DNA of 64,000 nucleotides from Tipula vernalis (taxonomy: Eukaryota > Arthropoda > Insecta > Diptera > Tipulidae): positions 149,627,745-149,691,744 of the forward strand of contig OY282560.1 of assembly GCA_958295665.1 (NCBI GenBank), in the 5' to 3' direction. Numbering within the stretch: position 1 is the first letter of the stretch; each line of letters begins with the position of its first letter. The translations under genes were made by a program, and so were the position numbers. The notes under the pieces were generated by a model. The model did no database searches. It was not told the origin of the DNA and saw only the letters and a list, made by a program, of their open reading frames with translations. Shown here one piece after another: positions 10,047-23,281 of this stretch.

Positions 10047-12641
10047 GTCACAGCAATTACAGGTCCCGAAACCTATTGATAGAGGTATCAACCATCGTAA
10101 TCGGATCATTTTAGATTTTAGCCGCCCTAAAACTTGTGGGCTATAGCACAGTTGATTTTCAATAAAATTGAATTTTCTAAGAAATGTTTAGAAATAATCG
10201 AGCAATCAAAATGAAAATTGTCACAGTAATTACAGGTCCCGAAATCTATTGATAGAGGTATCAACCATCGTAATCGGATCATTTTAGATTTTAGCCGCCC
10301 TAAAACTTGTGGGCTATAGCACAGTTGATTTTCAATAAAATTGAATTTTCTAAGAAAAATTTAGAAATAATCGAGCAATCAAAATGAAAATTGTCACAGC
10401 AATTACAGGTCCCGAAACCTATTGATAGAGGTATCAACCATCGTAATTGGATCATTTTAGATTTTAGCCGCCCAAAAACTTGTGGGCTATAGCACAGTTG
10501 ATTTTCAATATAATTGAATTTTCTAAGAAATGTTTAGAAATAATCGAGTAATCAAAATGAAAATTGTCACAGCAATTACAGGTCCCGAAACCTATTGATA
10601 GAGGTATCAACCATCGTAATCGGATCATTTTAGATTTTAGCCGCCCAAAAACTTGTGGGCTATAGCACAGTTGATTTTCAATAAAATCGAATTTTCTAAG
10701 AAATGTTTAGAAATAATCGAGTAATCAAAATGAAAATTGTCACAGCAATTACAGGTCCCGAAACCTATTGATAGAGGTATCAACCATCGTAATAGGATCA
10801 TTTTAGATTTTAGCCGCCCAAAAACTTGTGGGCTATAGCACAGTTGATTTTCAATAAAATTGAATTTTCTAAGAAATGTTTAGAAATAATCGAGTAATCA
10901 AAATGAAAATTGTCACAGCAATTACAGGTCCCGAAACCTATTGATAGAGGTATCAACCATCGTAATCGGATCATTTTAGATTTTAGCCGCCCAAAAACTT
11001 ATGGGCTATAGCACAGTTGATTTTCAATAAAATTGAATTTTCTAAGAAATGTTTAGAAATAATCGAGAAATCAAAATGAAAATTGTCACAGTAATTACAG
11101 GTCCCGAAACCTATTGATAGAGGTATCAACCATCGTAATCGGATCATTTTAGATTTTAGCCGCCCAAAAACTTGTGGGCTATAGCACAGTTGATTTTCAA
11201 TAAAATTGAATTTTCTAAGAAATGTTTAGAAATAATCGAGCAATCAAAATGAAAATTGTCACAGTAATTACAGGTCCCGAAACCTATTTATAGAGGTATC
11301 AACCATCGTAATCGGATCATTTTAGATTTTAGCCGCCCAAAAACTTGTGGGCTATAGCACAGTTGATTTTCAATAAAATTAAATTTTCTAAGAAATGTTT
11401 AGAAATAATCGAGAAATCAAAATGAAAATTGTCACAGTAATTACAGGTCCCGAAACCTATTTATAGAGGTATCAACCATCGTAATTGGATCATTTTAGAT
11501 TTTAGCCGCCCAAAAACTTGTGGGCTATAGCACAGTTGATTTTCAATATAATTGAATTTTCTAAGAAATGTTTAGAAATAATCGAGAAATCAAAATGAAA
11601 ATTGTCACAGTAATTACAGGTCCCGAAACCTATTGATAGAGGTATCAACCATCGTAATCGGATCATTTTAGATTTTAGCCGCCCAAAAACTTGTGGGCTA
11701 TAGCACAGTTGATTTTCAATAAAATTAAATTTTCTAAGAAATGTTTAGAAATAATCGAGAAATCAAAATGAAAATTGTCACAGTAATTACAGGTCCCGAA
11801 ACCTATTTATAGAGGTATCAACCATCGTAGTTGGATCATTTTAGATTTTAGCCGCCCAAAAACTTGTGGGCTATAGCACAGTTGATTTTCAATAAAATTG
11901 AATTTTCTAAGAAATGTTTAGAAATAATCGAGTAATCAAAATGAAAATTGTCACAGCAATTACAGGTCCCGAAACCTATTGATAGAGGTATCAACCATCG
12001 TAATCGGATCATTTTAGATTTTAGCCGCCCAAAAACTTGTGGGCTATAGCACAGTTGATTTTCAATAAAATTGAATTTTCTAAGAAATGTTTAGAAATAA
12101 TCGAGTAATCAAAATGAAAATTGTCACAGCAATTACAGGTCCCGAAACCTATTGATAGAGGTATCAACCATCGTAATCGGATCATTTTAGATTTTAGCCG
12201 CCCAAAAACTTATGGGCTATAGCACAGTTGATTTTCAATAAAATTGAATTTTCTAAGAAATGTTTAGAAATAATCGAGAAATCAAAATGAAAATTGTCAC
12301 AGTAATTACAGGTCCCGAAACCTATTGATAGAGGTATCAACCATCGTAATCGGATCATTTTAGATTTTAGCCGCCCAAAAACTTGTGGGCTATAGCACAG
12401 TTGATTTTCAATAAAATTGAATTTTCTAAGAAATGTTTAGAAATAATCGAGCAATCAAAATGAAAATTGTCACAGTAATTACAGGTCCCGAAACCTATTT
12501 ATAGAGGTATCAACCATCGTAATCGGATCATTTTAGATTTTAGCCGCCCAAAAACTTGTGGGCTATAGCACAGTTGATTTTCAATAAAATTAAATTTTCT
12601 AAGAAATGTTTAGAAATAATCGAGAAATGAAAATGAAAATT

Positions 12642-12775
12642 GTCACAGCAATTACAGGTCCCGAAACCTATTGATAGAGGTATCAACCATCGTAATCGAT
12701 ATCACAGTTGATTTTCAATAAAATTGAATTTTCTAAGAAATGTTTAGAAATAATCGAGCAATCAAAATGAAAATT
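12642..12775 (+). repeat. 134-bp monomer with a 39-bp deletion at the zone A/B boundary
   Basis: After ATCGTAATCG (ending 12698) the sequence continues ATATCACAGTTG, so about 39 bp covering the TTTTAG steps and the whole of dyad 2 are missing. One base next to the junction (T at 12702 where G is expected) does not match either side, so the joint was not clean or mutated later. The preceding copy also has GAAATGAAAA in place of GAAATCAAAA. Variant usage changes at this point: no zone A pattern continues past it. Confidence 0.92.
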
Positions 12776-15700
12776 GTCACAGCTATAACAGGTCCCGAAA
12801 CCTATTGATTGAGGTATCAACCATCGTAATCGGGTCATTTTAGATTTTAGCCGCCCAAAAACTTGTGGGCTATAGCACAGTTGATCTTCAATAAAATTGA
12901 ATTTTCTAAGAAATGTTTAGAAATAATCGAGCAATCAAAATGAAAATAGCACAGCAATTACAGGTCCCGAAACCTATTGATAGAGGTATCAACCATCGTA
13001 ATCGGATCATTTTAGATTTTAGCCGCCCAAAAACTTGTGGGCTATAGCACAGTTGATTTTCAATAAAATTGAATTTTCTAAGAAATGTTTAGAAATAATC
13101 GAGCAATCAAAATGAAAATTGTCACAGCAATTACAGGTCCCGAAACCTATTGATAGAGGTATCAACCATCGTAATCGGATCATTTTAGATTTTAGCCGCC
13201 CTAAAACTTGTGGGCTATAGCACAGTTGATTTTCAATAAAATTGAATTTTCTAAGAAATGTTTAGAAATAATCGAGCAATCAAAATGAAAATTGTCACAG
13301 CAATTACAGGTCCCGAAACCTATTGATAGAGGTATCAACCATCGTAATTGGATTATTTTAGATTTTAGCCGCCCAAAAACTTGTGGGCTATAGCACAGTT
13401 GATTTTCAATATAATTGAATTTTCTAAGAAATGTTTAGAAATAATCGAGTAATCAAAATGAAAATTGTCACAGCAATTACAGGTCCCGAAACCTATTGAT
13501 AGAGTTATCAACCATCGTAATCGGATCATTTTAGATTTTAGCCGCCCAAAAACTTGTGGGCTATAGCACAGTTGATTTTCAATAAAATTGAATTTTCTAA
13601 GAAATGTTTAGAAATAATCGAGCAATCAAAATGAAAATTGTCACAGCAATTACAGGTCCCGAAACCTATTGATAGAGGTATCAACCATCGTAATTGGATC
13701 ATTTTAGATTTTAGCCGCCCAAAAACTTGTGGGCTATAGCACAGTTGATTTTCAATAAAATTGAATTTTCTAAGAAATGTTTAGAAATAATCGAGTAATC
13801 AAAATGAAAATTGTCACAGCAATTACAGGTCCCGAAACCTATTGATAGAGGTATCAACCATCGTAATCGGATCATTTTAGATTTTAGCAGCCCAAAAACT
13901 TGTGGGCTATAGCACAGTTGATTTTCAATAAAATTGAATTTTCTAAGAAATGTTTAGAAATAATCGAGCAATCAAAATGAAAATTGTCACAGTAATTACA
14001 GGTCCCGAAACCTATTGATAGAGGTATCAACCATCGTAATTGGATCATTTTAGATTTTAGCCGCCCAAAAACTTGTGGGCTATAGCACAGTTGATTTTCA
14101 ATAAAATTGAATTTTCTAAGAAATGTTTAGAAATAATCGAGTAATCAAAATGAAAATTGTCACAGCAATTACAGGTCCCGAAACCTATTGATAGAGGTAT
14201 CAACCATCGTAATCGGATCATTTTAGATTTTAGCCGCCCTAAAACTTGTGGGCTATAGCACAGTTGATTTTCAATAAAATTGAATTTTCTAAGAAATGTT
14301 TAGAAATAATCGAGTAATCAAAATGAAAATTGTCACAGCAATTACAGGTCCCGAAACCTATTGATAGAGGTATCAACCATCGTAATCGGATCATTTTAGA
14401 TTTTAGCCGCCCAAAAACTTGTGGGCTATAACACAGTTGATTTTCAATAAAATTGAATTTTCTAAGAAATGTTTAGAAATAATCGAGTAATCAAAATGAA
14501 AATTGTCACAGCAATTACAGGTCCCGAAACCTATTGATAGAGGTATCAACCATCGTAATCGGATCATTTTAGATTTTAGCCGCCCTAAAACTTGTGGGCT
14601 ATAGCACAGTTGATTTTCAATAAAATTGAATTTTCTAAGAAATGTTTAGAAATAATCGAGTAATCAAAATGAAAATTGTCACAGCAATTACAGGTCCCGA
14701 AACCTATTGATAGAGGTATCAACCATCGTAATCAGATCATTTTAGATTTTAGCCGCCCAAAAACTTGTGGGATATAGCACAGTTGATTTTCAATAAAATT
14801 GAATTTTCTAAGAAATGTTTAGAAATAATCGAGTAATCAAAATGAAAATTGTCACAGCAATTACAGGTCCCGAAACCTATTGATAGAGGTATCAACCATC
14901 GTAATTGGATCATTTTAGATTTTAGCCGCCCAAAAACTTGTGGGCTATAGCACAGTTGATTTTCAATAAAATTGAATTTTCTAAGAAATGTTTAGAAATA
15001 ATCGAGTAATCAAAATGAAAATTGTCACAGCAATTACAGGTCCCGAAACCTATTGATAGAGGTATCAACCATCGTAATCGGATCATTTTAGATTTTAGCC
15101 GCCCTAAAACTTGTGGGCTATAGCACAGTTGATTTTCAATAAAATTGAATTTTCTAAGAAATGTTTAGAAATAATCGAGCAATCAAAATGAAAATTGTCA
15201 CAGCAATTACAGGTCCCGAAACCTATTGATAGAGGTATCAACCATCGTAATCGGATCATTTTAGATTTTAGCCGCCCAAAAACTTGTGGGCTATAGCACA
15301 GTTGATTTTCAATAAAATTGAATTTTCTAAGAAATGTTTAGAAATAATCGAGCAATCAAAATGAAAATTGTCACAGCAATTACAGGTCCCGAAACCTATT
15401 GATAGAGGTATCAACCATCGTAATCGGATCATTTTAGATTTTAGCCGCCCTAAAACTTGTGGGCTATAGCACAGTTGATTTTCAATAAAATTGAATTTTC
15501 TAAGAAATGTTTAGAAATAATCGAGCAATCAAAATGAAAATTGTCACAGCAATTACAGGTCCCGAAACCTATTGATAGAGGTATCAACCATCGTAATCGG
15601 ATCATTTTAGATTTTAGCCGCCCTAAAACTTGTGGGCTATAGCACAGTTGATTTTCAATAAAATTGAATTTTCTAAGAAATGTTTAGAAATAATCGAGCA

Positions 15701-17272
15701 ATCAAAATGAAAATTGTCACAGCAATTACAGGTCCCGAAACCTATTGATAGAGGTATCAACCATCGTAATTGGATTATTTTAGATTTTAGCCGCCCAAAA
15801 ACTTGTGGGCTATAGCACAGTTGATTTTCAATATAATTGAATTTTCTAAGAAATGTTTAGAAATAATCGAGTAATCAAAATGAAAATTGTCACAGCAATT
15901 ACAGGTCCCGAAACCTATTGATAGAGGTATCAACCATCGTAATCGGATCATTTTAGATTTTAGCCGCCCAAAAACTTGTGGGCTATAGCACAGTTGATTT
16001 TCAATAAAATTGAATTTTCTAAGAAATGTTTAGAAATAATCGAGCAATCAAAATGAAAATTGTCACAGCAATTACAGGTCCCGAAACCTATTGATAGAGG
16101 TATCAACCATCGTAATTGGATCATTTTAGATTTTAGCCGCCCAAAAACTTGTGGGCTATAGCACAGTTGATTTTCAATTAAATTGAATTTTCTAAGAAAT
16201 GTTTAGAAATAATCGAGCAATCAAAATGAAAATTGTCACAGCAATTACAGGTCCCGAAACCTATTGATAGAGGTATCAACCATCGTAATCGGATCATTTT
16301 AGATTTTAGCCGCCCTAAAACTTATGGGCTATAGCACAGTTGATTTTCAATAAAATTGAATTTTCTAAGAAATGTTTAGAAATAATCGAGCAATCAAAAT
16401 GAAAATTGTCACAGCAATTACAGGTCCCGAAACCTATTGATAGAGGTATCAACCATCGTAATTGGATTATTTTAGATTTTAGCCGCCCAAAAACTTGTGG
16501 GCTATAGCACAGTTGATTTTCAATATAATTGAATTTTCTAAGAAATGTTTAGAAATAATCGAGTAATCAAAATGAAAATTGTCACAGCAATTACAGGTCC
16601 CGAAACCTAATGATAGAGGTATCAACCATCGTAATCGGATCATTTTAGATTTTAGCCGCCCAAAAACTTGTGGGCTATAGCACAGTTGATTTTCAATAAA
16701 ATTGAATTTTCTAAGAAATGTTTAGAAATAATCGAGTAATCAAAATGAAAATTGTCACAGCAATTACAGGTCCCGAAACCTATTGATAGAGGTATCAACC
16801 ATCGTAATTGGATCATTTTAGATTTTAGCCGCCCAAAAACTTGTGGGCTATAGCACAGTTGATTTTCAATAAAATTGAATTTTCTAAGAAATGTTTAGAA
16901 ATAATCGAGTAATCAAAATGAAAATTGTCACAGCAATTACAGGTCCCGAAACCTATTGATAGAGGTATCAACCATCGTAATCGGATCATTTTAGATTTTA
17001 GCCGCCCTAAAACTTGTGGGTTATAGCACAGTTGATTTTCAATAAAATTGAATTTTCTAAGAAATGTTTAGAAATAATCGAGTAATCAAAATGAAAATTG
17101 TCACAGCAATTACAGGTCCCGAAACCTATTGATAGAGGTATCAACCATCGTAATCGGATCATTTTAGATTTTAGCCGCCCAAAAACTTGTGGGCTATAAC
17201 ACAGTTGATTTTCAATAAAATTGAATTTTCTAAGAAATGTTTAGAAATAATCGAGTAATCAAAATGAAAATT

Positions 17273-18310
17273 GTCACAGCAATTACAGGTCCCGAAACCT
17301 ATTGATAGAGGTATCAACCATCGTAATCGGATCATTTTAGATTTTAGCCGCCCAAAAACTTGTGGGATATAGCACAGTTGATTTTCAATAAAATTGAATT
17401 TTCTAAGAAATGTTTAGAAATAATCGAGTAATCAAAATGAAAATTGTCACAGTAATTACAGGTCCCGAAACCTATTGATAGAGGTATCAACCATCGTAAT
17501 CGGATCATTTTAGATTTTAGCCGCCCAAAAACTTGTGGGCTATAGCACAGTTGATTTTCAATAAAATTGAATTTTCTAAGAAATGTTTAGAAATAATCGA
17601 GTAATCAAAATGAAAATTGTCACAGCAATTACAGGTCCCGAAACCTATTGATAGAGGTATCAACCATCGTAATCGGATCATTTTAGATTTTAGCCGCCCT
17701 AAAACTTGTGGGCTATAGCACAGTTGATTTTCAATAAAATTGAATTTTCTAAGAAATGTTTAGAAATAATCGAGCAATCAAAATGAAAATTGTCACAGCT
17801 ATAACAGGTCCCGAAACCTATTGATTGAGGTATCAACCATCGTAATCGGGTCATTTTAGATTTTAGCCGCCCAAAAACTTGTGGGCTATAGCACAGTTGA
17901 TCTTCAATAAAATTGAATTTTCTAAGAAATGTTTAGAAATAATCGAGCAATCAAAATGAAAATTGTCACAGCAATTACAGGTCTCGAAACCTATTGATAG
18001 AGGTATCAACCATCGTAATCGGATCATTTTAGATTTTAGCCGCCCTAAAACTTGTGGGCTATAGCACAGTTGATTTTCAATAAAATTGAATTTTCTAAGA
18101 AATGTTTAGAAATAATCGAGCAATCAAAATGAAAATTGTCACAGCAATTACAGGTCCCGAAACCTATTGATAGAAGTATCAACCATCGTAATTGGATTAT
18201 TTTAGATTTTAGCCGCCCAAAAACTTGTGGGCTATAGCACAGTTGATTTTCAATAAAATTGAATTTTCTAAGAAATGTTTAGAAATAATCGAGTAATCAA
18301 AATGAAAATT
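17273..18310 (+). repeat. Six-monomer block duplicated 1211 bp downstream
   Basis: Monomers 101-106 and 108-113 (18484-19521) share the order GGATATAGC unit, T-at-8 unit, CGCCCTAAAA unit, K monomer (17792 and 19003), CGCCCTAAAA unit, GGATTAT unit. One extra monomer (18311, CCTAATGATAG) lies between the copies. Private changes are GTCTCG near 17983 and AGAAGTATC near 18173 in the left copy and GGCCCCG near 19364 in the right. Confidence 0.72.
17792..17964 (+). repeat. Type K monomer (exemplar of a scattered 12-copy class)
   Basis: K monomers read CTATAACAGG where others read CAATTACAGG, ATTGATTGAGG or ATTGATTAAGG in place of ATTGATAGAGG, usually CGGGTCATT for CGGATCATT, and GATCTTCAAT for GATTTTCAAT. 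Copies start at 12776, 17792, 19003, 21255, 25189, 28476, 44391, 45083, 45429, 52531, 58070 and 60770. The 45083 copy keeps ATTGATAGAGG. The 25189 and 28476 copies share AATTTGCTAAG. None lies in zone A or in the central 29-44 kb. The linked set of changes marks an old divergent lineage that is spread singly instead of amplified in tandem. Dyad 1 is broken in all but one. Confidence 0.85.
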
Positions 18311-20905
18311 GTCACAGCAATTACAGGTCCCGAAACCTAATGATAGAGGTATCAACCATCGTAATCGGATCATTTTAGATTTTAGCCGCCCTAAAACTTG
18401 TGGGCTATAGCACAGTTGATTTTCAATAAAATTGAATTTTCTAAGAAATGTTTAGAAATAATCGAGCAATCAAAATGAAAATTGTCACAGCAATTACAGG
18501 TCCCGAAACCTATTGATAGAGGTATCAACCATCGTAATCGGATCATTTTAGATTTTAGCCGCCCAAAAACTTGTGGGATATAGCACAGTTGATTTTCAAT
18601 AAAATTGAATTTTCTAAGAAATGTTTAGAAATAATCGAGTAATCAAAATGAAAATTGTCACAGTAATTACAGGTCCCGAAACCTATTGATAGAGGTATCA
18701 ACCATCGTAATCGGATCATTTTAGATTTTAGCCGCCCAAAAACTTGTGGGCTATAGCACAGTTGATTTTCAATAAAATTGAATTTTCTAAGAAATGTTTA
18801 GAAATAATCGAGTAATCAAAATGAAAATTGTCACAGCAATTACAGGTCCCGAAACCTATTGATAGAGGTATCAACCATCGTAATCGGATCATTTTAGATT
18901 TTAGCCGCCCTAAAACTTGTGGGCTATAGCACAGTTGATTTTCAATAAAATTGAATTTTCTAAGAAATGTTTAGAAATAATCGAGCAATCAAAATGAAAA
19001 TTGTCACAGCTATAACAGGTCCCGAAACCTATTGATTGAGGTATCAACCATCGTAATCGGGTCATTTTAGATTTTAGCCGCCCAAAAACTTGTGGGCTAT
19101 AGCACAGTTGATCTTCAATAAAATTGAATTTTCTAAGAAATGTTTAGAAATAATCGAGCAATCAAAATGAAAATTGTCACAGCAATTACAGGTCCCGAAA
19201 CCTATTGATAGAGGTATCAACCATCGTAATCGGATCATTTTAGATTTTAGCCGCCCTAAAACTTGTGGGCTATAGCACAGTTGATTTTCAATAAAATTGA
19301 ATTTTCTAAGAAATGTTTAGAAATAATCGAGCAATCAAAATGAAAATTGTCACAGCAATTACAGGCCCCGAAACCTATTGATAGAGGTATCAACCATCGT
19401 AATTGGATTATTTTAGATTTTAGCCGCCCAAAAACTTGTGGGCTATAGCACAGTTGATTTTCAATAAAATTGAATTTTCTAAGAAATGTTTAGAAATAAT
19501 CGAGCAATCAAAATGAAAATTGTCACAGCAATTACAGGTCCCGAAACCTATTGATAGAGGTATCAACCATCGTAATCGGATCATTTTAGATTTTAGCCGC
19601 CCTAAAACTTGTGGGCTATAGCACAGTTGATTTTCAATAAAATTGAATTTTCTAAGAAATGTTTAGAAATAATCGAGCAATCAAAATGAAAATTGTCACA
19701 GCAATTACAGGTCCCGAAACCTATTGATAGAGGTATCAACCATCGTAATTGGATTATTTTAGATTTTAGCCGCCCAAAAACTTGTGGGCTATAGCACAGT
19801 TGATTTTCAATATAATTGAATTTTCTAAGAAATGTTTAGAAATAATCGAGTAATCAAAATGAAAATTGTCACAGCAATTACAGGTCCCGAAACCTATTGA
19901 TAGAGGTATCAACCATCGTAATCGGATCATTTTAGATTTTAGCCGCCCAAAAACTTGTGGGCTATAGCACAGTTGATTTTCAATAAAATTGAATTTTCTA
20001 AGAAATGTTTAGAAATAATCGAGCAATCAAAATGAAAATTGTCACAGCAATTACAGGTCCCGAAACCTATTGATAGAGGTATCAACCATCGTAATTGGAT
20101 CATTTTAGATTTTAGCCGCCCAAAAACTTGTGGGCTATAGCACAGTTGATTTTCAATAAAATTGAATTTTCTAAGAAATGTTTAGAAATAATCGAGTAAT
20201 CAAAATGAAAATTGTCACAGCAATTACAGGTCCCGAAACCTATTGATAGAGGTATCAACCATCGTAATAGGATCATTTTAGATTTTAGCCGCCCAAAAAC
20301 TTGTGGGCTATAACACAGTTGATTTTCAATAAAATTGAATTTTCTAAGAAATGTTTAGAAATAATCGAGTAATCAAAATGAAAATTGTCACAGCAATTAC
20401 AGGTCCCGAAACCTATTGATAGAGGTATCAACCATCGTAATCGGATCATTTTAGATTTTAGCCGCCCAAAAACTTGTGGGCTATAGCACAGTTGATTTTC
20501 AATAAAATTGAATTTTCTAAGAAATGTTTAGAAATAATCGAGTAATCAAAATGAAAATTGTCACAGCAATTACAGGTCCCGAAACCTATTGATAGAGGTA
20601 TCAACCATCGTAATAGGATCATTTTAGATTTTAGCCGCCCAAAAACTTGTGGGCTATAGCACAGTTGATTTTCAATAAAATTGAATTTTCTAAGAAATGT
20701 TTAGAAATAATCGAGCAATCAAAATGAAAATTGTCACAGCAATTACAGGTCCCGAAACCTATTTATAGAGGTATCAACCATCGTAATCGGATCATTTTAG
20801 ATTTTAGCCGCCCAAAAACTTGTGGGCTATAGCACAGTTGATTTTCAATAAAATTGAATTTTCTAAGAAATGTTTAGAAATAATCGAGCAATCAAAATGA
20901 AAATT

Positions 20906-21427
20906 GTCACAGTAATTACAGGTCCCGAAACCTATTTATAGAGGTATCAACCATCGTAATCGGATCATTTTAGATTTTAGCCGCCCAAAAACGTGTGAGC
21001 TATACCACAGTTGATTTTCAATAAAATTTAATTTTCTAAGAAATGTTTTGAAATAATAATCGAGCAACCAAAATGAAAATTGTCACAGCAATTACAGGTC
21101 CCGAAACCTATTGATAGAGGTATCAACCATCGTAATCGGATCATTTTAGATTTTAGCCGCCCAAAAACTTGTGGGCTATGGCACAGTTGATTTTCAATAA
21201 AATTGAATTTTCTAAGAAATGTTTAGAAATAATCGAGCAATCAAAATTAAAATTGTCACAGCTATAACAGGTCCCGAAACCTATTGATTAAGGTATCAAC
21301 CATCGTAATCGGGTCATTTTAGATTTTAGCCGCCCAAAAACTTGTGGGCTATAGCACAGTTGATCTTCAATAAAATTGAATTTTCTAAGAAATGTTTAGA
21401 AATAATCGAGCAATCAAAATGAAAATT
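20906..21427 (+). repeat. P(+3)-CTATGGC-K cassette, copy 1
   Basis: A 522-bp three-monomer unit: a 176-bp P monomer with an extra three bases (AAATAATAATCGAG), a unit with CTATGGCAC ending AAATTAAAATT, then a K monomer with ATTGATTAAGG and GATCTTC. The other copies start at 52182, 57721 and 60421. In this copy the P unit reads AACGTGTGAGC, a private change. Confidence 0.82.
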
Positions 21428-22638
21428 GTCACAGCAATTACAGGTCCCGAAACCTATTGATAGAGGTATCAACCATCGTAATCGGATCATTTTAGATTTT
21501 AGCCGCCCAAAAACTTGTGGGCTATAGCACAGTTGATTTTCAATAAAATTGAATTTTCTAAGAAATGTTTAGAAATAATCGAGCAATCAAAATGAAAATT
21601 GTCACAGCAATTACAGGTCCCGAAACCTATTGATAGAGGTATCAACCATCGTAATCGGATCATTTTAGATTTTAGCCGCCCTAAAACTTGTGGGCTATAG
21701 CACAGTTGATTTTCAATAAAATTGAATTTTCTAAGAAATGTTTAGAAATAATCGAGCAATCAAAATGAAAATTGTCACAGCAATTACAGGTCCCGAAACC
21801 TATTGATAGAGGTATCAACCATCGTAATCGGATCATTTTAGATTTTAGCCGCCCAAAAACTTGTGGGCTATAGCACAGTTGATTTTCAATATAATTGAAT
21901 TTTCTAAGAAATGTTTAGAAATAATCGAGTAATCAAAATGAAAATTGTCACAGCAATTACAGGTCCCGAAACCTATTGATAGAGGTATCAACCATCGTAA
22001 TCGGATCATTTTAGATTTTAGCCGCCCTAAAACTTGTGGGCTATAGCACAGTTGATTTTCAATAAAATTGAATTTTCTAAGAAATGTTTAGAAATAATCG
22101 AGTAATCAAAATGAAAATTGTTACAGCAATTACAGGTCCCGAAACCTATTGATAGAGGTATCAACCATCGTAATAGGATCATTTTAGATTTTAGCCGCCC
22201 AAAAACTTGTGGGCTATAGCACAGTTGGTTTTCAATAAAATTGAATTTTCTAAGAAATGTTTAGAAATAATCGAGCAATCAAAATGAAAATTGTCACAGT
22301 AATTACAGGTCCCGAAACCTATTTATAGAGGTATCAACCATCGTAATCGGATCATTTTAGATTTTAGCCGCCCAAAAACTTGTGAGCTATACCACAGTTG
22401 ATTTTCAATAAAATTTCATTTTCTAAGAAATGTTTTGAAATAATCGAGCAACCAAAATGAAAATTGTCACAGCAATTACAGGTCCCGAAACCTATTGATA
22501 GAGGTATCAACCATCGTAATCGGATCATTTTAGATTTTAGCCGCCCAAAAACTTGTGGGCTTGGGCACAGTTGATTTTCAATAAAATTGAATTTTCTAAG
22601 AAATGTTTAGAAATAATCGAGTAATCAAAATGAAAATT
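21428..22638 (+). repeat. Seven-monomer higher-order repeat, copy 1
   Basis: The order is reference-type ending GAGCAATC; CGCCCTAAAA; ATATAATTG unit; CGCCCTAAAA ending GAGTAATC; A-at-56 unit; P; Q-like (here CTTGGGCAC). It spans 1211 bp. Equivalent blocks are at 50452-51662, 60943-62153 and 62500-63710. This copy has C, not T, at offset 56 in its third unit, TTACAG at 22121-22126, AGTTGGTTTTC near 22223 and AAATTTCATT in its P unit. Confidence 0.75.
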
Positions 22639-22984
22639 GTCACAGTAATTACAGGTCCCGAAACCTATTGATAGAGGTATCAACCATCGTAATCGGATCA
22701 TTTTAGATTTTAGCCGCCCTAAAACTTGTGGGCTATAGCACAGTTGATTTTCAATAAAATTGAATTTTCTAAGAAATGTTTAGAAATAATCGAGTAATCA
22801 AAATGAAAATTGTCACAGCAATTACAGGTCCCGAAACCTATTGATAGAGGTATCAACCATCGTAATAGGATCATTTTAGATTTAAGCCGCCCAAAAACTT
22901 GTGGGCTATAGCACAGTTGATTTTCAATAAAATTGAATTTTCTAAGAAATGTTTAGAAATAATCGAGCAATCAAAATGAAAATT

Positions 22985-23281
22985 GTCACAGTAATTACAG
23001 GTCCCGAAACCTATTTATAGAGGTATCAACCATCGTAATCGGATCATTTTAGATTTTAGCCGCCCAAAAACTTGTGAGCTATACCACAGTTGATTTTCAA
23101 TAAAATTTAATTTTCTAATTACAGGTCCCGAAACCTATTTATAGAGGTATCAACCATCGTAATCGGATCATTTTAGATTTTAGCCGCCCAAAAACTTGTG
23201 GGCTATAGCACAGTTGATTTTCAATTAAATTAAATTTTCTAAGAAATGTTTAGAAATAATCGAGAAATCAAAATGAAAATT
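22985..23281 (+). repeat. Two monomers fused by a 49-bp deletion
   Basis: A P monomer runs to TTTTCTAA (ending 23118) and continues TTACAGG, which belongs to offset 11 of the next monomer. Two monomers would be 346 bp; this pair is 297 bp. The three bases TAA at 23116-23118 fit both sides (TTTTCTAAG on the left, CAGTAATTACAGG on the right), which points to a microhomology-type joint. The lost segment contains the right arm of dyad 4 and the GTCACAG start. Confidence 0.93.

Larger units (their letters stand above)
1..12641 (+). repeat. Zone A: irregular about six-monomer higher-order repeat
   Basis: Monomers 1-73. The recurring order is: a unit with T at offset 8 and GAGCAATC; a TTTATAG unit with AAAATTAAA and GAGAAATC; a TTTATAG unit with T at 56 and ATATAATTG; one with CGCCCTAAAA; one close to the reference; one with CTTATGGG or T/A at 56. 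Examples start at 866, 6921 and 11085. The order is often broken by monomer gain or loss. Rare marks specific to this zone include GGTCGCG (347, 2769, 3288, 8824), GAAATCTATT (4326, 4845, 6056, 10220) and AATCTAG (end of copies 3634 and 5364). The only length change before the right boundary is the +12 insertion at 9899. Confidence 0.8.
12776..20905 (+). repeat. Zone B: mixed array with GGATTAT and K marker monomers
   Basis: Monomers 75-121. It starts with a K monomer (12776) and a one-base loss at the next joint (AAAATAGCACAG at about 12944-12954). Most units have C at offset 8 and GAGCAATC or GAGTAATC. A recurring block is: CGCCCTAAAA unit, T-at-56 unit with GGATTAT and usually ATATAATTG, reference-type unit, T-at-56 unit; see 13121, 15543, 16235 and 19522. 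GGATTAT marks copies at 13294, 15716, 16408, 18138, 19349 and 19695. CCTAATGATAG marks 16581 and 18311. Pairs with CTATAACAC and then GGATATAGC also recur. No length change occurs after 12954 in this zone. Confidence 0.75.
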
